A stretch of DNA of 64,000 nucleotides from Gnomoniopsis sp. IMI 355080 (GCA_027946555.1 JAPEVC010000065.1:62001-126000), one strand, 5' to 3'; positions 1 to 12,829 are shown, counted from the stretch's first letter. Notes: a model not told the origin generated them from the letters alone. Made by a program: numbers and translations.

Positions 1-931
1 TGTTGAGAGGCGAACTAGGCGCGGCCACTCCGTTGGTGATGTTGGAGGGATGGTTGTTGGTCTACTTATCCACCTACCATCTGGAATGCAGCCTACTTGA
101 CGCAGGTCAATCCTTCGATCGAGCTTCTAGAATGTTGATAGGGCTCGTCGAGGACCAGGCTAGGCCTGGTCAGCATGCCATAGGAGATTTTATTGGCAGT
201 GTGTATTGGTTGTTTGAAGCGGCCTGTGGCCTATCATCTAATACGGATTGGGCGGGTCATCACGAGAGAGATTGGACCGGACAGGGAGCATGTTTCGGGG
301 AGGTACATAGTAGTTAGTGCTGCGCGCAGACATTGGCCACCTGGACATTGTGCCACAGCTGTCACATCTGCGCGATCGAGAAGGAGAGGGAGCAGAGGGA
401 GCAGAATCAATGCAAAAGGAGAAGTACGGCCGATGGCTACGGCTTATCGCAAAACCCCCCCTGCCACGATCTTCTTGGACAGGCGGAACAGGCCGCCAGC
501 CTCGGACTAGCCTCGCGTATGTCCATGCATGCCCATTCTATGGCTGGGAGTGACCTCGGGATCAGCTTGCGCCTTCGTCCGCGGTTCGACCAGGGCCGAT
601 ATTAGTTGCATTCTGCCGATATCTGCGAGTGGTCTGGCTGGGTTACAATGCAATATGCGGGCCTTATCCTGGAAACATGTCCGAAGCTCCATTTCCAACA
701 CAAGGGTCCCACGCATCGTATGGGTGTGTGGACATTCCGCTTGCAACCTTACCTCCTTGGGACCGAAGGGCAATATCTAGATAACCTCGCCGCTCGCCGC
801 TCCCCTCGGACCCTTTGCATGCTCCTGCCTGTTCATTCCTGTTGTCCCTTCCACAGGCTCTCACAACCGCCTCTAGTCTCCTCGTCCACGATCCTTTTCT
901 GGAAATCGTGACGGAGCTCGACACAGCCAAG
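1..931. other. Intergenic / 5' region of the peptide transporter
   Basis: No convincing gene is seen. Several overlapping open frames of 60-105 codons exist on both strands, but none has a recognisable domain, a biased composition or splice-compatible extensions. The right end, directly upstream of position 932, must hold the promoter and leader of the transporter. A gene cut by the window edge cannot be excluded for the first 300 bases. Confidence 0.5.
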
Positions 932-2951
932 ATGAGTGAGTACCGATTACCACTGTGTTAGCCCTACACAATCTTGACGGCCAGCATGCTGATCATAATA
1001 ACAGCCAAAATCTCCTCAGATGGCAGGGCAAGCCTCGAGGCCCACATGACTAGTGGCCAGGCCGTCATCATGCCTCCAGTCACAGGTACCGGGCCTCCAG
1101 CCGTCCACCCAGAGGTCGGTACTCTGCCTGAGAAAACGCCCGAATACGACGTGGTTTCGCACCCGCGCACGTCCGAGGCGGCCGGCCACGAGGTGGCAGG
1201 CGAGGTGTGGGACTTTGAGAACTACCCTCTCCCCACCGCTGAGGAACGCCAGACACTGCGCAAGGTTCCCGACAAGATCCCCACAATCGCCTACGTTCTC
1301 TGCGTGGCCGAGCTGGCGGAGCGTGCCTCGTACTACGCCACCACCGGTGTCTTCAGCAACTTCATGGAGTACGCCTTGCCCGCCGGTGGCAACGGCGCCG
1401 GTGCTCCTAACCCCAACGATTCGAACGGTGTCGCCGGTGCGCTGGGCAAGGGCCTCCAGTTTGCGTCCGCCTTTGTGCTGCTCTTCCAATTCATCGCCTA
1501 CATCTTTCCCATCTTTGGCGCCTGGATCGCCGACACGAAGCTTGGCCGCTACAACACCATCATGCTCGGTGCTGGAATTGGCGCCATAGCGCACGTTATC
1601 ATGACTGGCGGCGCGGCTCCATCCGTCTTGCAGGGCGGCAACGGCATCGCACCCTTTATGATCTCTTTCTTCATGCTGGCCATTGGCGCAGGTATCTTCA
1701 AGCCCAACGTTGCCCCCACCGTCCTCGATCAGTACAAGCACCAGCGCGAGTACATCAAAGTCCTGCCCTCCGGTGAGCGCGTCATTGTCGACCCCGAGAC
1801 CACCATCCAGCGGATCATGGTCATTTACTACGGCTTCATCAACGTCGGTGCCTTCTTCGCCCTGGCCTCCACCTACTCCGAGAAATACGTCGGATACTGG
1901 CTGGCGTTCCTGCTGCCCACCATCATGTACACAGTCGTCGTTGTGGTGTTTGTCGGCGTGCGCACAAAGATTGTGAAGAAGCCGCCCATGGGATCGGAGC
2001 TGAATGATTTCTTCCGGATCACGGCCATCTGCTGCAAGGAGAACAAGTTCATGGTGTGGAAGAAGGGCTTCTGGGATGCTGCCCGGCCGGCCGTACTGGC
2101 CGAGAAGGGCAAGACCGTCAAGTGGAACAACAAGCTCGTTTCGGACGTGGGCCGAACGTGGGCCGCCTGCCAGGTTTTCCTCTACATCCCGCTCTACCAG
2201 CTCAACGACGGTGGTATTGGCGCGGCGCCCTCCAACCTGGCTGGCTCCATGACGCTCAACAACGCCCCCAACGACCTACTCAGCAACTTCAACTCGCTGA
2301 CTATCATCATCTGCACACCAATCTTCGCCTACGGCATCTACCCACTGCTGGGACGCCTGGGCATCAAGTTCGGCAGCATCAAGCGTATGACGGCTGGCAT
2401 GTTCATTGCCGCTGTGTCTGGCATCTGCGGTGGTCTTGTCCAGCTTTATGTCTACCGTACCAGCCCCTGCGGCTACAACGCCTCGACCTGCGAGACAGGC
2501 GTGAGCCCCATCTCCGTTTGGACGGAGCTGCCCATGGTGTGCCTTGGTGCCATCTCCGAGATTCTCGTCAATGTCACCTCGTACGAAATTGCCTACGCTC
2601 GCGCCCCTCAGAACATGAAGTCGTGCGTCTTCTCCATCTGCTTGTTTATGACGGCGCTGTATGCCGCGCTGGGCGAGATTTTGACTCCTGTGATCACGGA
2701 CCCATACCTCGTTGTAAGTACTCCCTACACCCACGCAAATATGTCCTCTTGCAGGCTCGATGCTAATTCATGTTGTGTTTCAGTGGGTATGGATGGGTCC
2801 TGCCATTGCCTTGTTCGTCCAGACGGCCATCTTCTGGTGGCGACACCATGACATGGACGACACTGCGTACATGACCTACGAGGACGAGGAAGAGGATGAG
2901 CTTTCCACTTCTCCCATTTCTCCTACCACGGAAAAGAAGCATGATTTATAA
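932..2951 (+). CDS. PTR2/POT-family proton-coupled oligopeptide transporter
   Basis: This is a plasma-membrane di/tripeptide:proton symporter of the POT (PTR2) family, about 626 aa, the usual fungal length. Exons are 932-935, 1005-2713 and 2784-2951. The first exon holds only ATG plus one base. It is followed by a canonical GTGAGT donor at 936 and a CTGAT branch site, and the frame is restored exactly at 1005. The second intron (GTAAGT at 2714, branch TGCTAAT, CAG at 2783) is in phase 0. Diagnostic motifs are ELAERASYY in the first membrane helix (about residue 104) and YYGFINVGAFFAL, the family's FYxxINxG signature. About twelve hydrophobic segments are present, with the long lumenal/extracellular loop between helices typical of fungal PTR2. 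The tail is acidic and Ser/Pro-rich, as expected for a cytosolic regulatory tail. If the mini-exon were wrong, translation could start at the Met at 1047. Family assignment is firm; substrate range is inferred. Confidence 0.93.
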
Positions 2952-5487
2952 ATCAGACGCTCTGGATAGCGCGACATAATGCGTTCGAATTCCTGACATT
3001 CAGTGTCTGCTTTAGTTGGGATGCTATCCATTGTAGCTAGAAGTAGATGCTCTGTTTAAATAAGATACCCTAGTCTATTTGAGTCTTGTTGGTACCGCCT
3101 GTAAAACTTCGTCGTTACTCGTGTGAAGGGTGGGTGCCTTTGCATATGTCGTCCAAAATTGCCCTGAGAGATCTTCAGAGTCCCACAGTATCTTCTCTTC
3201 CTATGAGGTTTACCGGACAGCCAATAATTTTCCCGCCTGACTGTTTGACTATTATTCTTGAGAATACAAGCTTGTTATGTCTTCACAAGTCCATGCGAAC
3301 TTACTCGAGAACTCTAATACGTTCCACTTAAGTTCAGGTGATTCATCGAAGCATGCGGTGCTCACGCAGCGCTATCATTGCCTTGGAAGCTTCCACGCTG
3401 CCTCAAGTGAGTATCCAGAGGGGCCACACTAACCTTTGGAGTAGACTTGGTGCGCGACCACTCCCACACCTTCCCCTACAGCCTGCGACTTAACACGCAT
3501 TCACTGGAGTTCCATCGAAGCTGTCGGCGATCTTGGACTGTTGCTGTGGTATTTGTATGGTCTCCAAAGTGCTAGCAGGGGATGCTTTGTGGAGCTGTGG
3601 GCGTCAGCCACAGCCTTGCGCCTCCTCCAGCCTTGTCGCCTCTTTCTGGCATTCGAAGGTACAGTTGTCCCGCTGCAGGTAGCCTTGGATGGATGGTAGT
3701 ACTTTCAACTCTTCTGAAAAAGGTCAAGCTTTCTATGTTCTTATAAATTGAAAGATGCCCCCTTTCACTCTCAGTACCTAGAGCTCAAGGTTGGCGAAAC
3801 CTATTCATCATCTTCCGGATGATGATATATCTGTTCCCCCATTCCACCACTGGTACCTATGCAATCATATTATGAACAAGATTTTCTGTTTTGGCCTTGT
3901 CAATTTCACATCGCATTATCAGCCATTCATCCTAGGACTCTCCCGAGATTGGCCTCGATTCGGTCAGAAATTGCCTCTAACCCTCGCCCGGATGGTGTTG
4001 ATCGATGTGATCAAGGATGCTTTTGGCCGTATGATGATTGCGAAAATGGGTTGATGGCCGACTGGCAGTAGTGCAGCTATAGCAATAGAAGCCCCAATCC
4101 ACCGGATGTGTTGTAGGGCCAAGATAAGGAGCTGTGATGATAGACATATAACGTCCAGGATCATCATGACGAACTTTTTGCATAGCTTCAGCAGTGTTTG
4201 TTGCAGAATTCCGGTCTGTCTCAAACTTGGCCTTCAACACGTCTTGACGGTCAGAAAGCAATTTTCTGGACAGGTACATTCGACCGCGAAATCGTCCTGG
4301 TGATATTCAGAGTAAGCGTTGGGATAGGAAACCTCGACAGCGGCCTCCTTTTACATCTGGCGGTCGACGACGAAAAGTGCTATCGGCAAGACACGGCACC
4401 GGCAGCGTGGGGCGCAGGTAAGTCGGGGATGAGCGCTGGTACGCTTGAGGGGCCGGGAGCTGTTGCGTCAAAGCCAATTTTCTTAGGTTGATATTGAATG
4501 TGACGGATGGCATAGATCCGGCAAAGAGCTAGAAGAGAAAGACAAAAAAAAAGGACAAATCACTCTGCGACTGATGTTTGCAACAAGAATGAATATATCC
4601 CTGGTTGGAGTCTTCCATTGCGAATCATGAGTCTTTCGAATCGAGGATCACAGTCGCTGAGATCCGGGGGCCCGAGGTGCGTGTGCTGGAGAACTCGCAG
4701 CCTGAGCTCTCATGGCAGAGAGCGGAATGAGAAATACTCGTTCCCGCCACGAGGGAAGTCAGCCTTGTCTGTGACTGAAGTGAGGCTATGATCAGCCAGC
4801 CTGGGAAAGGAACCCAGGTTGGGTAATGGCGGCTCGTTAAGATTAGTCTGCATAGTATATCTCTCACTTGGGCACTGGTAGACCCAGTAGTGCTGATAGA
4901 CCGAGGAGTCGAAATGGAAAGTCACCACGACGAATACCACGGATGCTATAATGTGATCAAGCAGAGATAATTTCACACGGTCTTTGATATGAACTGGACA
5001 GTCGATGTTTGTGGCACAAGCTGTGTAGCAGGTGCCAACAGTATTTTGACAGCAAAGCTTCAGTAAGTCGGTCTCCACCCTATGGCCTCCAATTCAATGG
5101 ACCACTGAGACCGAGGAGGGACCAGCTTACACACCAATACGCCCGAGATGCACAACTTGCCTACGGTATACACCAAAGATGAGATGCGGACTCGGACCAA
5201 AGCGACGGCTCAGAAAAATAAAAATAAATGGCCAATGTATTAATAGAAGAAGTCCACAGCCACCAAATTCATAAGCCAGCACGGCCGTATCAACCATGCT
5301 TGCTCATCAATTGACCAGGTCGCATGAGTCCTTCCAGAAGCCTCTCATGTACAACATGCAGATCGACTGGGTATAAATACACCACCCATGCCATGCATCA
5401 AAGTCAACAGCAGCGCATCCCAAGACTCAGATTAGCCCTGGGACTGATTACCTCCTTTCCACTATCATCCCTCACCACGGGCGATGC
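2952..5487. other. Intergenic, possible coding relic near 3.98-4.51 kb
   Basis: No intact gene was found. On the minus strand, open stretches at 4513-4307, about 4370-4240 and 4279-3977 have coding-like composition but lie in different frames with stops between them. The last piece has paired Cys and His residues (YCYSC and HIDQHHPGEG). They could be a frameshifted gene relic or chance. A 122-codon minus-strand frame at 5078-4710 has one hydrophobic stretch and no recognised domain. A TATA-like element (ATAAATAC) lies near 5373 on the plus strand with no gene attached. Confidence 0.35.
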
Positions 5488-7317
5488 TCACCTCTGTCCT
5501 CCTACCGCACTATCTGGACGCGCCCCCTGTGTATACAATTGCAACAATTCCTCACGCAAGTTCGTCAGCTCCTCTGTCTCCCTCTCCAACGTGCCCGTCC
5601 CTCCTCCAAGGTCCTTCGAATTCCCGGGGCGGTGAAAGCCCGGCGGCGAAAGTCCTCCTGTCGCCTGTGCCGGCACTGCAGGCACGGACTCACGTCCGCC
5701 CGAGATGGTCGTCTGCGTCGCGTCGGTCCACGTGCTGACGCTGGACATGCGCTCGTGGCCGGACGTAGAGCGCGACCAGCGGCTGCCAGTTACGCCGGTG
5801 ACGGGGCTGACGAATGGCGCGGGCGCCTCTTCGACGGCATTGCGACTTACGTACGCGGGCACAGGCGCGGCCAACTCTACTGGATCTGCAGCATTGGAGG
5901 CGGCGGCGGTGTAGGTGCGTTGTAAATCCAGGTCGGGCATGGGCGGCGCCTCGCTGCCACCGCCACCGTACATCGAGTAGATCGAGGCGGAGTACGGGTC
6001 ATTGCTCATTGCGGTGGTGGGCCTGCTGAGTCCGCCGGTGGAGGTTGTTCTGGTCGTGGACCTACTCCATCGGCTATTGGGGTTTAGCCTGAGCGGATGG
6101 TTGCTGTTCGACCGCCGGAACCAGCTGGCTATGCTTTTGCGGAGACTGGCCTGCTGAATCGGCGCAGGGTCGAGCAAGGGCAGGGGATAGTGAGGATCTT
6201 GCCGCTTCTCATCAAGGTAGCCGTGAGGCACGGAGTGCAGCGAGGAGCTATCGCTGCCATATGCAGCTCGCATGGCCTCGTCCATAATTGATGTATTTGA
6301 ACGTTGAGGGCCACCCGGAGGACCGTTCATTTGTCGCTGAACGTCTTCATCCTCGTGCTTTGAACGGCCAAAGAGCCATCCGAAAGGGAACCGACTGGAT
6401 TTGCCAATGGATGAAGCATAGTCACGCTGGCTCAGCGTGTTCATGCCGTTCTTCTTTCGCCAGCGATAGACGAAGAAGGCGAGCCACAGAGCGCCCACAA
6501 GAAAACCAAGACCACCTGTGGAAAGTATCAGCTGATGTAGAATTGATGACACTCAAAGGGACAAGGGTAGCTTTACCAAGTGTGCCGAACGCAATCGCAA
6601 ATTTATTGTTGTTTGGCGGTGGCCCTTTGTGGCGATCTGGACAATCAGAGCAGTCATCATTGTCATCAGACTGGCCCCTGAAAATACCAGTTGATAGAGG
6701 CGGCAGCGACGAGGACGGGGAGCTATCCGCAAGAGCGCTGACCGCCGTGGTTGTCTGAACACTGGTAATGGTGGACCATTCAGAAGTGGTCAACCAGATT
6801 GTCGTCGCTGCAATCGTGGAACTGGGTTCAATGGCCGGTGTCAGAGTTGGAATGGAATTTGTGGACGGCGTTGTTACTGCGACAGGGCTCGTCGATGCCG
6901 GTGTGGGCTGTTGAGTCGTCGTGGGTGCTTGAGTCGTCGTAGGCGCTTGCGATGTCGTGGGCGCTTGAGATGTTGTCGGCGTGGTGCATGTCGACGTATC
7001 CTGCTTCTTATTCTTGTTTTCGTCCTTGTGATCATCTTCCTCCGCACCATCCTTCTTCTCGTCGCGTATAACTAGCTTTGGCAGCGCAGCAGCTGGTCCA
7101 TCCGCAACTCCTCCATATGGGACCCTCGCTTCCACACTGGGAGAGATTGAGTCCTCAGCACCACCATTGCTGGCTTGTGGTGATCGACTCTTGGGTCGTC
7201 CCCTACAAGTGAGGCAGTGGATCAGCAAAGATGATCGTCAAGCAAGGGTGACTCAACCAAGGCAGATCAGCATCGATCATGAACTCACCAGAGCGACCAG
7301 TAACCTGGAGATACCAT
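5488..7317 (-). CDS. Ser/Thr-rich single-pass membrane protein (Mid2/WSC-like architecture), unknown function
   Basis: I do not recognise an ortholog. Three exons: 7317-7289, 7202-6577 and 6515-5488 (introns of 86 and 61 nt, GTGAGT/TAG and GTAAAG/CAG). The start at 7317 was chosen because it is the only nearby ATG whose phase (29 nt) matches exon 2. The product is about 560 aa. The first half is low-complexity and rich in Ser, Thr and Pro, with four APTT(S/T)Q-type repeats and an acidic/basic patch. A Cys-containing stretch and one membrane helix (GFLVGALWLAFFVY) followed by RWRKK come next. The C-terminal half is long, disordered and Ser/Arg-rich with Gly-rich spots, and ends in a short predicted coiled coil. 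This layout fits wall-stress-sensor-like or septum-localised fungal proteins with an O-mannosylated ectodomain. No clear N-terminal signal peptide is seen, so the signal could be the helix itself (type III) or the true first exon could differ. Confidence 0.75.
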
Positions 7318-10300
7318 CTCCAATCGCCAGGGCTGGAGCGGTGACTCTGTTTTGATTCATAGGCCAGCCTCGTGGATCAGATATCACAGATATCACAGGT
7401 CGTCGTCAACAATTCATCCGGCCCCTCGAGTAAAATCGTCCAAGAAATTGTCAAGACCTGAGATTCTGGGCACCAACAGTTCAAGTATCAGCATGCATGA
7501 ACACCACCCCAAGCCAAACGGTAGATTCGCCCTGTTGATCCGAAACGAACGCTTGTGTTTCTTTCCAAACGCACCAGTCAGCAATCAGAACGTCCAGCGA
7601 AACTGAATTACGTAGGCGAAGTGTAGACGACAAATAAGCCGTTGCCAGACGACGTGACGATATAAGGTATTCGGATGAAAGAAAAATGAGATCAAGAATG
7701 AGATTGGGGCGAGATGCCTAGACCTGGACAAGCGCGGTCTGTATCAGACGTTGCGGCTAAGGACAAGTGAAGACGAGATGATATCGTATACCTCGGCGTT
7801 TTGGCGGACCCAGAAGGGAAGGCACTAACGTCCTCTGCGTAGACGTCCACTAGGGAAAAGGGATGAGTACGACGTCTCGCCGTGATCGACAGATTCAAAG
7901 TGTTTGATGGCATTGTCCGCCTTGCACACAACCTTGCCCGAGAGAGCGGATCGCACCGAAGCATGATCCAGAGTACAGCAACCAGCCCACATCAGGCATC
8001 TTTGGCGTCCTTCCATCTCTTGCTCCAGTCTCGTCTTTCTTTTCCTGCACTGCATTGAGCTGCATTGTTCATCCCAATGCTCTGCGTGGTGTTGACGTCC
8101 AGGATGGCAGCGGCAAAAAGGGCTGTTGCGACGTTTCAGCACAAGCGACAGCCATGCTCCCGTTTCAGAATCTTGGCGGGCTTGAGTGCTTCAGTGGGCC
8201 CATCACTTACATCACAGGCCCGCAAGCCCCCAGGGCAGAAGCTTGAGGAATCTTGGCAGGTTGCACCATAGGCCTGGATGGAGAGGCCAATGGAGGGCCA
8301 AGCCGCTAACACACCACCTTGGCGCTGCATCAACAGGGCCTGTCTCCACCAACAGCAGAGCCTCACTGCCTCAACAGCGGAAGTGTGGGGTGGTTGTCAG
8401 TTCCGCGGTGTGTGTGACCCGTCACCCTACCTCCGGGAGAGGCTTGAGCGACGTGCTCGGCTCGGCAATACACGTGAGACTCCTTCGAGACTCGCCTCCA
8501 TGTCATTAGTGGACCCCGATCAGCAAGATCGTGGTTGAGCAATATGCTTGACGCCTTTAGAGTTGACGATCCACACCGGTTAAATCTAGGAATGTGCACC
8601 ATCCTGTCTTTGGCGAGCTGCGCGATACCATCAGGCAGGTGAGAACCATCTAGCGACATGAACTGGTCTGCTTCACAGGAGACAGTGTGCTGCAGGCCGG
8701 ACTATGCCTCGCGAAGCACCCTTCTTTTCGCGACACAACAAAACAGAATTGTCCGGCAAGGTCTAGTGTTCAGCTGTTGCTCGTGTTGATCGTGACGCGC
8801 GTCCGTGCTTATAGCGCGGCAATCTAATTCGAGGTCGGTGAAACCGGTCCTTCGGTGTTATTCTCTCACTGAAGGGCGTGGCAAGGTGATACAGTATTAT
8901 GCAGCATTTGTTCTCTGACGAGCGCGTAAGAACTAAATTGTCCGTATCAGTCCAAAGCTGTCCTGGATTGTGTGATGGTCGAAAGAAAGGAGATGGGAAA
9001 GTCTCTTGCCAAGAACGTCGGCAAACCATTCCGTGGCGGACAACAAATGTTGATGAGTCAGCAATTGACCCCCCCCCCTTTGGGGGGGAAGATTTTGTCT
9101 CAACATCTGTGGACTCCTTGTTACATAGCATGCCAGGATCAATTTGACAGTCACAGATGACATCAAAAACTGTTTTATGTCATTGAACGAAAAATATTGA
9201 GGCCAAATTAAACCTGAAGTAGCAGAAGTGTCATTGTGATGCTCCGAATTGCTAGCGAAGGAAAATCCTGCGTATGTAACATTGGCAGCCAAGGTCTAGT
9301 CCAACGAAAGGAACTACACACATTTTCATTGCCTTGGGAAGATGGTGAATTTATGATTGTATGTCATTCTAAAACATGGCAAGGGATCACTCTCCTCAAA
9401 CTGGCGTAGAAGAATGCTGTCCATCAATACCAATTCCATGGGTATATCACACAGACCTGATTCCCCTTCACAGAAACGAAACGTGATCTGAAAGACTCGG
9501 TGATTTTTGGTACAGGAGAACGTTTTGTACATTTCTGATTATCATGTATTTAGAATTCACAGTTGGGACCCCTTTTAATTGACTTACAGAAGTCCTTGAG
9601 CCCAACCTCCTTCCGTGAGATCTTGGTTTCAATATCAACATGGAGTCTGGTGCTTCAGCTCTCCCCACTGGCCGCCTTAACAGCTTGAAAGCCTCCGGGA
9701 GTGATCAACTCTCCTTGATGGAGAAGTCGCACGGTTCTTTCCACCATATTCGCCTGCGACTCACCCTTGACAGCAGCCTGGTGACAGCCGCCTTTATCAG
9801 GAGGCTCTTGCTCTCAACAAGTCATCTGATTTAGGCATTTCTTTTACCCTATTTCCATTATCTTGCGCATACAAAAGAACGGCATGGGTTTGAGCTCCTT
9901 ACTGCAAGGTGGAGTCATCGATAACTTCCAATAATACATACCGCCTGTTCAACGAAACAAGGAACGCTTTGTCCCGGCCTCAGTGGTGGTGTCCATACTA
10001 GCACGATCCCTCCTTGAGTCGGCATCCTTCACGAGTCTCACAGTTCAGTCAATATATTTGAATAGCGCCTCAGTCTTAGGGTCATAACGGGACGTTTGAT
10101 GAAGTCTTCATTGTACACAACGGCAAGCAATATGCAGCCAAGTGCTTGCTAAATCAAGTAGATGCACCCTGAATGTCTAAGCTTGACGCCATGGCTCATA
10201 ACAGAGCTCACCAAAGAAAGCACAACAATGACCACAACGGGAAATGAGGGATTTAACCAAGGTGAGATCAAGATACTCAATTCAAGACAATTGTGGCTTT

Positions 10301-11225
10301 TCACAGAAAGTGGTGGTAAGTTCTAGTCTGGAGGTATAAGCTTTTCCAATCCTGCTCAGCCTTGGATATTGATAGCCCAGTTCCGGCCAAGCTTGGTCAA
10401 AACGAGGTCTGAATGATTGGGAGAGTGTTTGTGCTGATGACCTCGGGAGGCTGCGACTTGCCGCATTCGGATACCCTGGTGGCCATTCATAAATATGATT
10501 GGTGCTTACCGATATCCCTGATCCCAACTGTATTGCGTTCAACAGAATAGCACTGTGCATTCGTTCCCCACTGCTCAGTCTTAATTATTCTCTCCCCATA
10601 TAAAAGCCTCGTAGTCCTAAGTTTGCAATATTGATAATATATATATTGTCTGGTTCCCCTCACATGCATGTTCGAGTAGGAAGATCAACAACCTAAGCTG
10701 CACACGGTACGACCTCAGCAGAAATCATGCACTAGGCCCCCATTTGAATATATCAGGCTATTGCGCTTTCATTCTGTTCTTTGTCCAAATCTACATAACG
10801 ACATAGGTAGTGCTGTAGTACTACTTGAGCTCTTGTCTGCCACTGAATAAACCCGGACATACTCTATATATTAGGACAGTTGCTTCATGAATCAGGGTTG
10901 CAGCATCGTCGCTGGAATGAGGAATGGAGCTTCCTGTTGCAAGACTGAAGTGACTGAGAGGTCATGTTGAGATCTTGTTCCATGATATAGCTATTTTATG
11001 AAGCAGAATAGTATAAGAAACAAGCAACAGGATATATGCGAGTATTTGAGGCTCATGATGAATTCATCAGGTGAATATCGACCGTCGGGCATGGAAGTAT
11101 CAGCAGGGAGTGAAGACATATTGAATGTTATGAACACATGTAATTATGCCTGTCTTATGAATCAAGATGCATGTGGATATCACCCGAACAGCGTGAAGCG
11201 ATTTACCACAATGACAAATCCCCTC
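7318..11225. other. Intergenic, 3.9 kb without a supported gene
   Basis: Only short frames of fewer than 125 codons with no domain are seen on either strand. The stretch holds one striking structure, a C10-TTT-G7 hairpin at 9069-9088, and moderately AT-rich sequence from about 9 kb onward. No transposon termini, tRNA or other RNA gene could be recognised by eye. Confidence 0.5.
9069..9088. repeat. C10-T3-G7 perfect hairpin
   Basis: Ten C residues, three T and seven G form a perfect inverted repeat able to fold as a 7-bp G:C stem with a TTT loop. It lies in gene-free DNA, about 380 bp from the nearest end of the hairpin-free flanks, with no neighbouring gene end that it could terminate. It is recorded as a structural oddity or mutational hotspot. 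Confidence 0.7.
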
Positions 11226-12689
11226 TCAAATTCCTGCAGTGATATTAGGAAGCAACCCCTCCGAGAACCTCCAAATCTGGGCACTATCATGCGCAATCCA
11301 CGTAGCTCCAGTCCAGAATGTATTCGACTTGCCCTGGAGTGCGTTCATCTTCTTATAAAAACCGGCCTTGATCTCCTCTGCCGACACTTGCAAACAGAAT
11401 GCACCATGATCCTCATACGCCACGACATTTGGCACACTGCTTGCGTTGGACACCGCACCGCCAGTGGCAAGTCGTGAAATACCAGCCAACATCTCAGCAC
11501 GGACCTCGTCCTTGGAGGGATTTGCGCCCGAAGTCTGTCCAGTAGCGTAATAGAATGTTTTCAGTCCTGGGACCACGGTAGGCGAGATGACGTACCCACT
11601 CGGCATGCGAGGGAGGTTGAATGGGGTGTTGGCGTCGTAGAAGTTCACCTGAACATTGTCGGGAATGCCGGTATTGTTGACGATCATGGGCCAGTAGCCG
11701 GCGTGGGTGAAGCGGGAGAAGATATCTTGCTCCTCGGTCGTGAGGTCCAGGAAGGGCGAGAGGTTGTCAATGGTGGGCTGTATTGCCATTACTAGACGGG
11801 ATGCAACGATGGTCTTTACGCCATTGGGCGTCGAGACAGTGATGGTTACGTTGCTGGATGAGGTGCGATCAACAGAAACCACAGTGCTGCTGAGGAAGAC
11901 GTTGTCGCCCAGCTCAGCGGCTGCCGCATCGTATAGGGTTGTCATTTTGCCATCGGCCGGCACAATGAAGCCGCTCTGTAGGTAGATCAAAGTCTCCATT
12001 GGAAGGTATTGGAACGTGTAGATGGTCGGGAGGTCTAGAATGTTGCCAATGCCCTGGTTGATTTGGAAAATGGTCGGCAAGCCAGCACTTATGTTGTACT
12101 TGACGACGAACTCGCCAAACGGCATTAAGAGGTCCTCTGGTACATCATCCGGCAGGTTGAAACCATCCGCAAGATAAGGAGCGTATGAAGCAGCGATGGT
12201 GGCGTATGTGGCCAAGGCGCTTCCAATGGCAGCAGTATCGGATGGAATGGAGACGTTCGTCAACGGCTTTCCAGTGTTGAAATCGGCCACGATCTGCGTC
12301 AGGCTGCTTGTGCCACCGACGGGAGATATCGTTGTATTGAGGCCGAATCGGGCAAAATATGCTTTGACTAAATCATTATTATGGAGGACCTGGACACCGT
12401 AGTTGATGGGAAGGCCGGTTTGAGGGTCCGTATAGGTATGGGCGTGACCACCCAGTCTCTCTTGCTTCTCAATCACTGCCACACTTTTGCCTTGGTCGAT
12501 CAGTCCCATGGCTGTGTATACTCCGCCAGAGCCACCGCCAATGAGCGCTACATCGTAGTAAAGTACATCGTCCTCGGGTGATGTGGGCGAAGCAGAAATC
12601 GCATTTGCGCCCCGGCCTTGGCAAGCTGCGATGGCTGAATGGAAGAAAGTGGTTGTGGCAAGAAGCCCTAGTAGAGCCTTTGAAACCAT
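11226..12689 (-). CDS. Secreted FAD-dependent amine-oxidase-like flavoprotein
   Basis: This is a single-exon, 487-aa flavin oxidoreductase of the NAD(P)-binding/amine-oxidase superfamily, closest in style to the fungal beta-cyclopiazonate-dehydrogenase-like group. Residues 1-21 form a signal peptide (KALLGLLATTTFFHSAIA), so the protein is predicted to be secreted. The FAD dinucleotide-binding fold starts at about residue 45 with VALIGGGSGGVYTA, then VAVIEKQERLGGHAHT, the second conserved strand-turn that contacts the ADP ribose. Many N-x-T/S sites support passage through the secretory pathway. The central part has a substrate-domain-like hydrophobic core, and the C-terminal region (TFWTGATWIAHDS) resembles the end of the family's FAD domain. 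The substrate is unknown. Neighbours are intergenic, so there is no cluster context. The start has a good context and a TATA box 141 bp upstream. Confidence 0.88.
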   Translation of the reverse strand: MVSKALLGLLATTTFFHSAIAACQGRGANAISASPTSPEDDVLYYDVALIGGGSGGVYTAMGLIDQGKSVAVIEKQERLGGHAHTYTDPQTGLPINYGVQVLHNNDLVKAYFARFGLNTTISPVGGTSSLTQIVADFNTGKPLTNVSIPSDTAAIGSALATYATIAASYAPYLADGFNLPDDVPEDLLMPFGEFVVKYNISAGLPTIFQINQGIGNILDLPTIYTFQYLPMETLIYLQSGFIVPADGKMTTLYDAAAAELGDNVFLSSTVVSVDRTSSSNVTITVSTPNGVKTIVASRLVMAIQPTIDNLSPFLDLTTEEQDIFSRFTHAGYWPMIVNNTGIPDNVQVNFYDANTPFNLPRMPSGYVISPTVVPGLKTFYYATGQTSGANPSKDEVRAEMLAGISRLATGGAVSNASSVPNVVAYEDHGAFCLQVSAEEIKAGFYKKMNALQGKSNTFWTGATWIAHDSAQIWRFSEGLLPNITAGI

Positions 12690-12829
12690 TTCGAACGAGT
12701 GAATGATCCAGCCAACGGGGAAGTTAAGAATTAATGGAGAGACAGATGCTGTTGTTGGCAGCTGAACTTGGAAAGTCCTTCGAAAAAGCGAGAACAGTTA
12801 CATGATACTAGCTAGGAGGGTGCCAGCTT

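Noticed and set aside
1016..1741. 241-codon minus-strand frame across the peptide-transporter exon
   Set aside because: Antisense shadow of strongly biased coding sequence; no domain.
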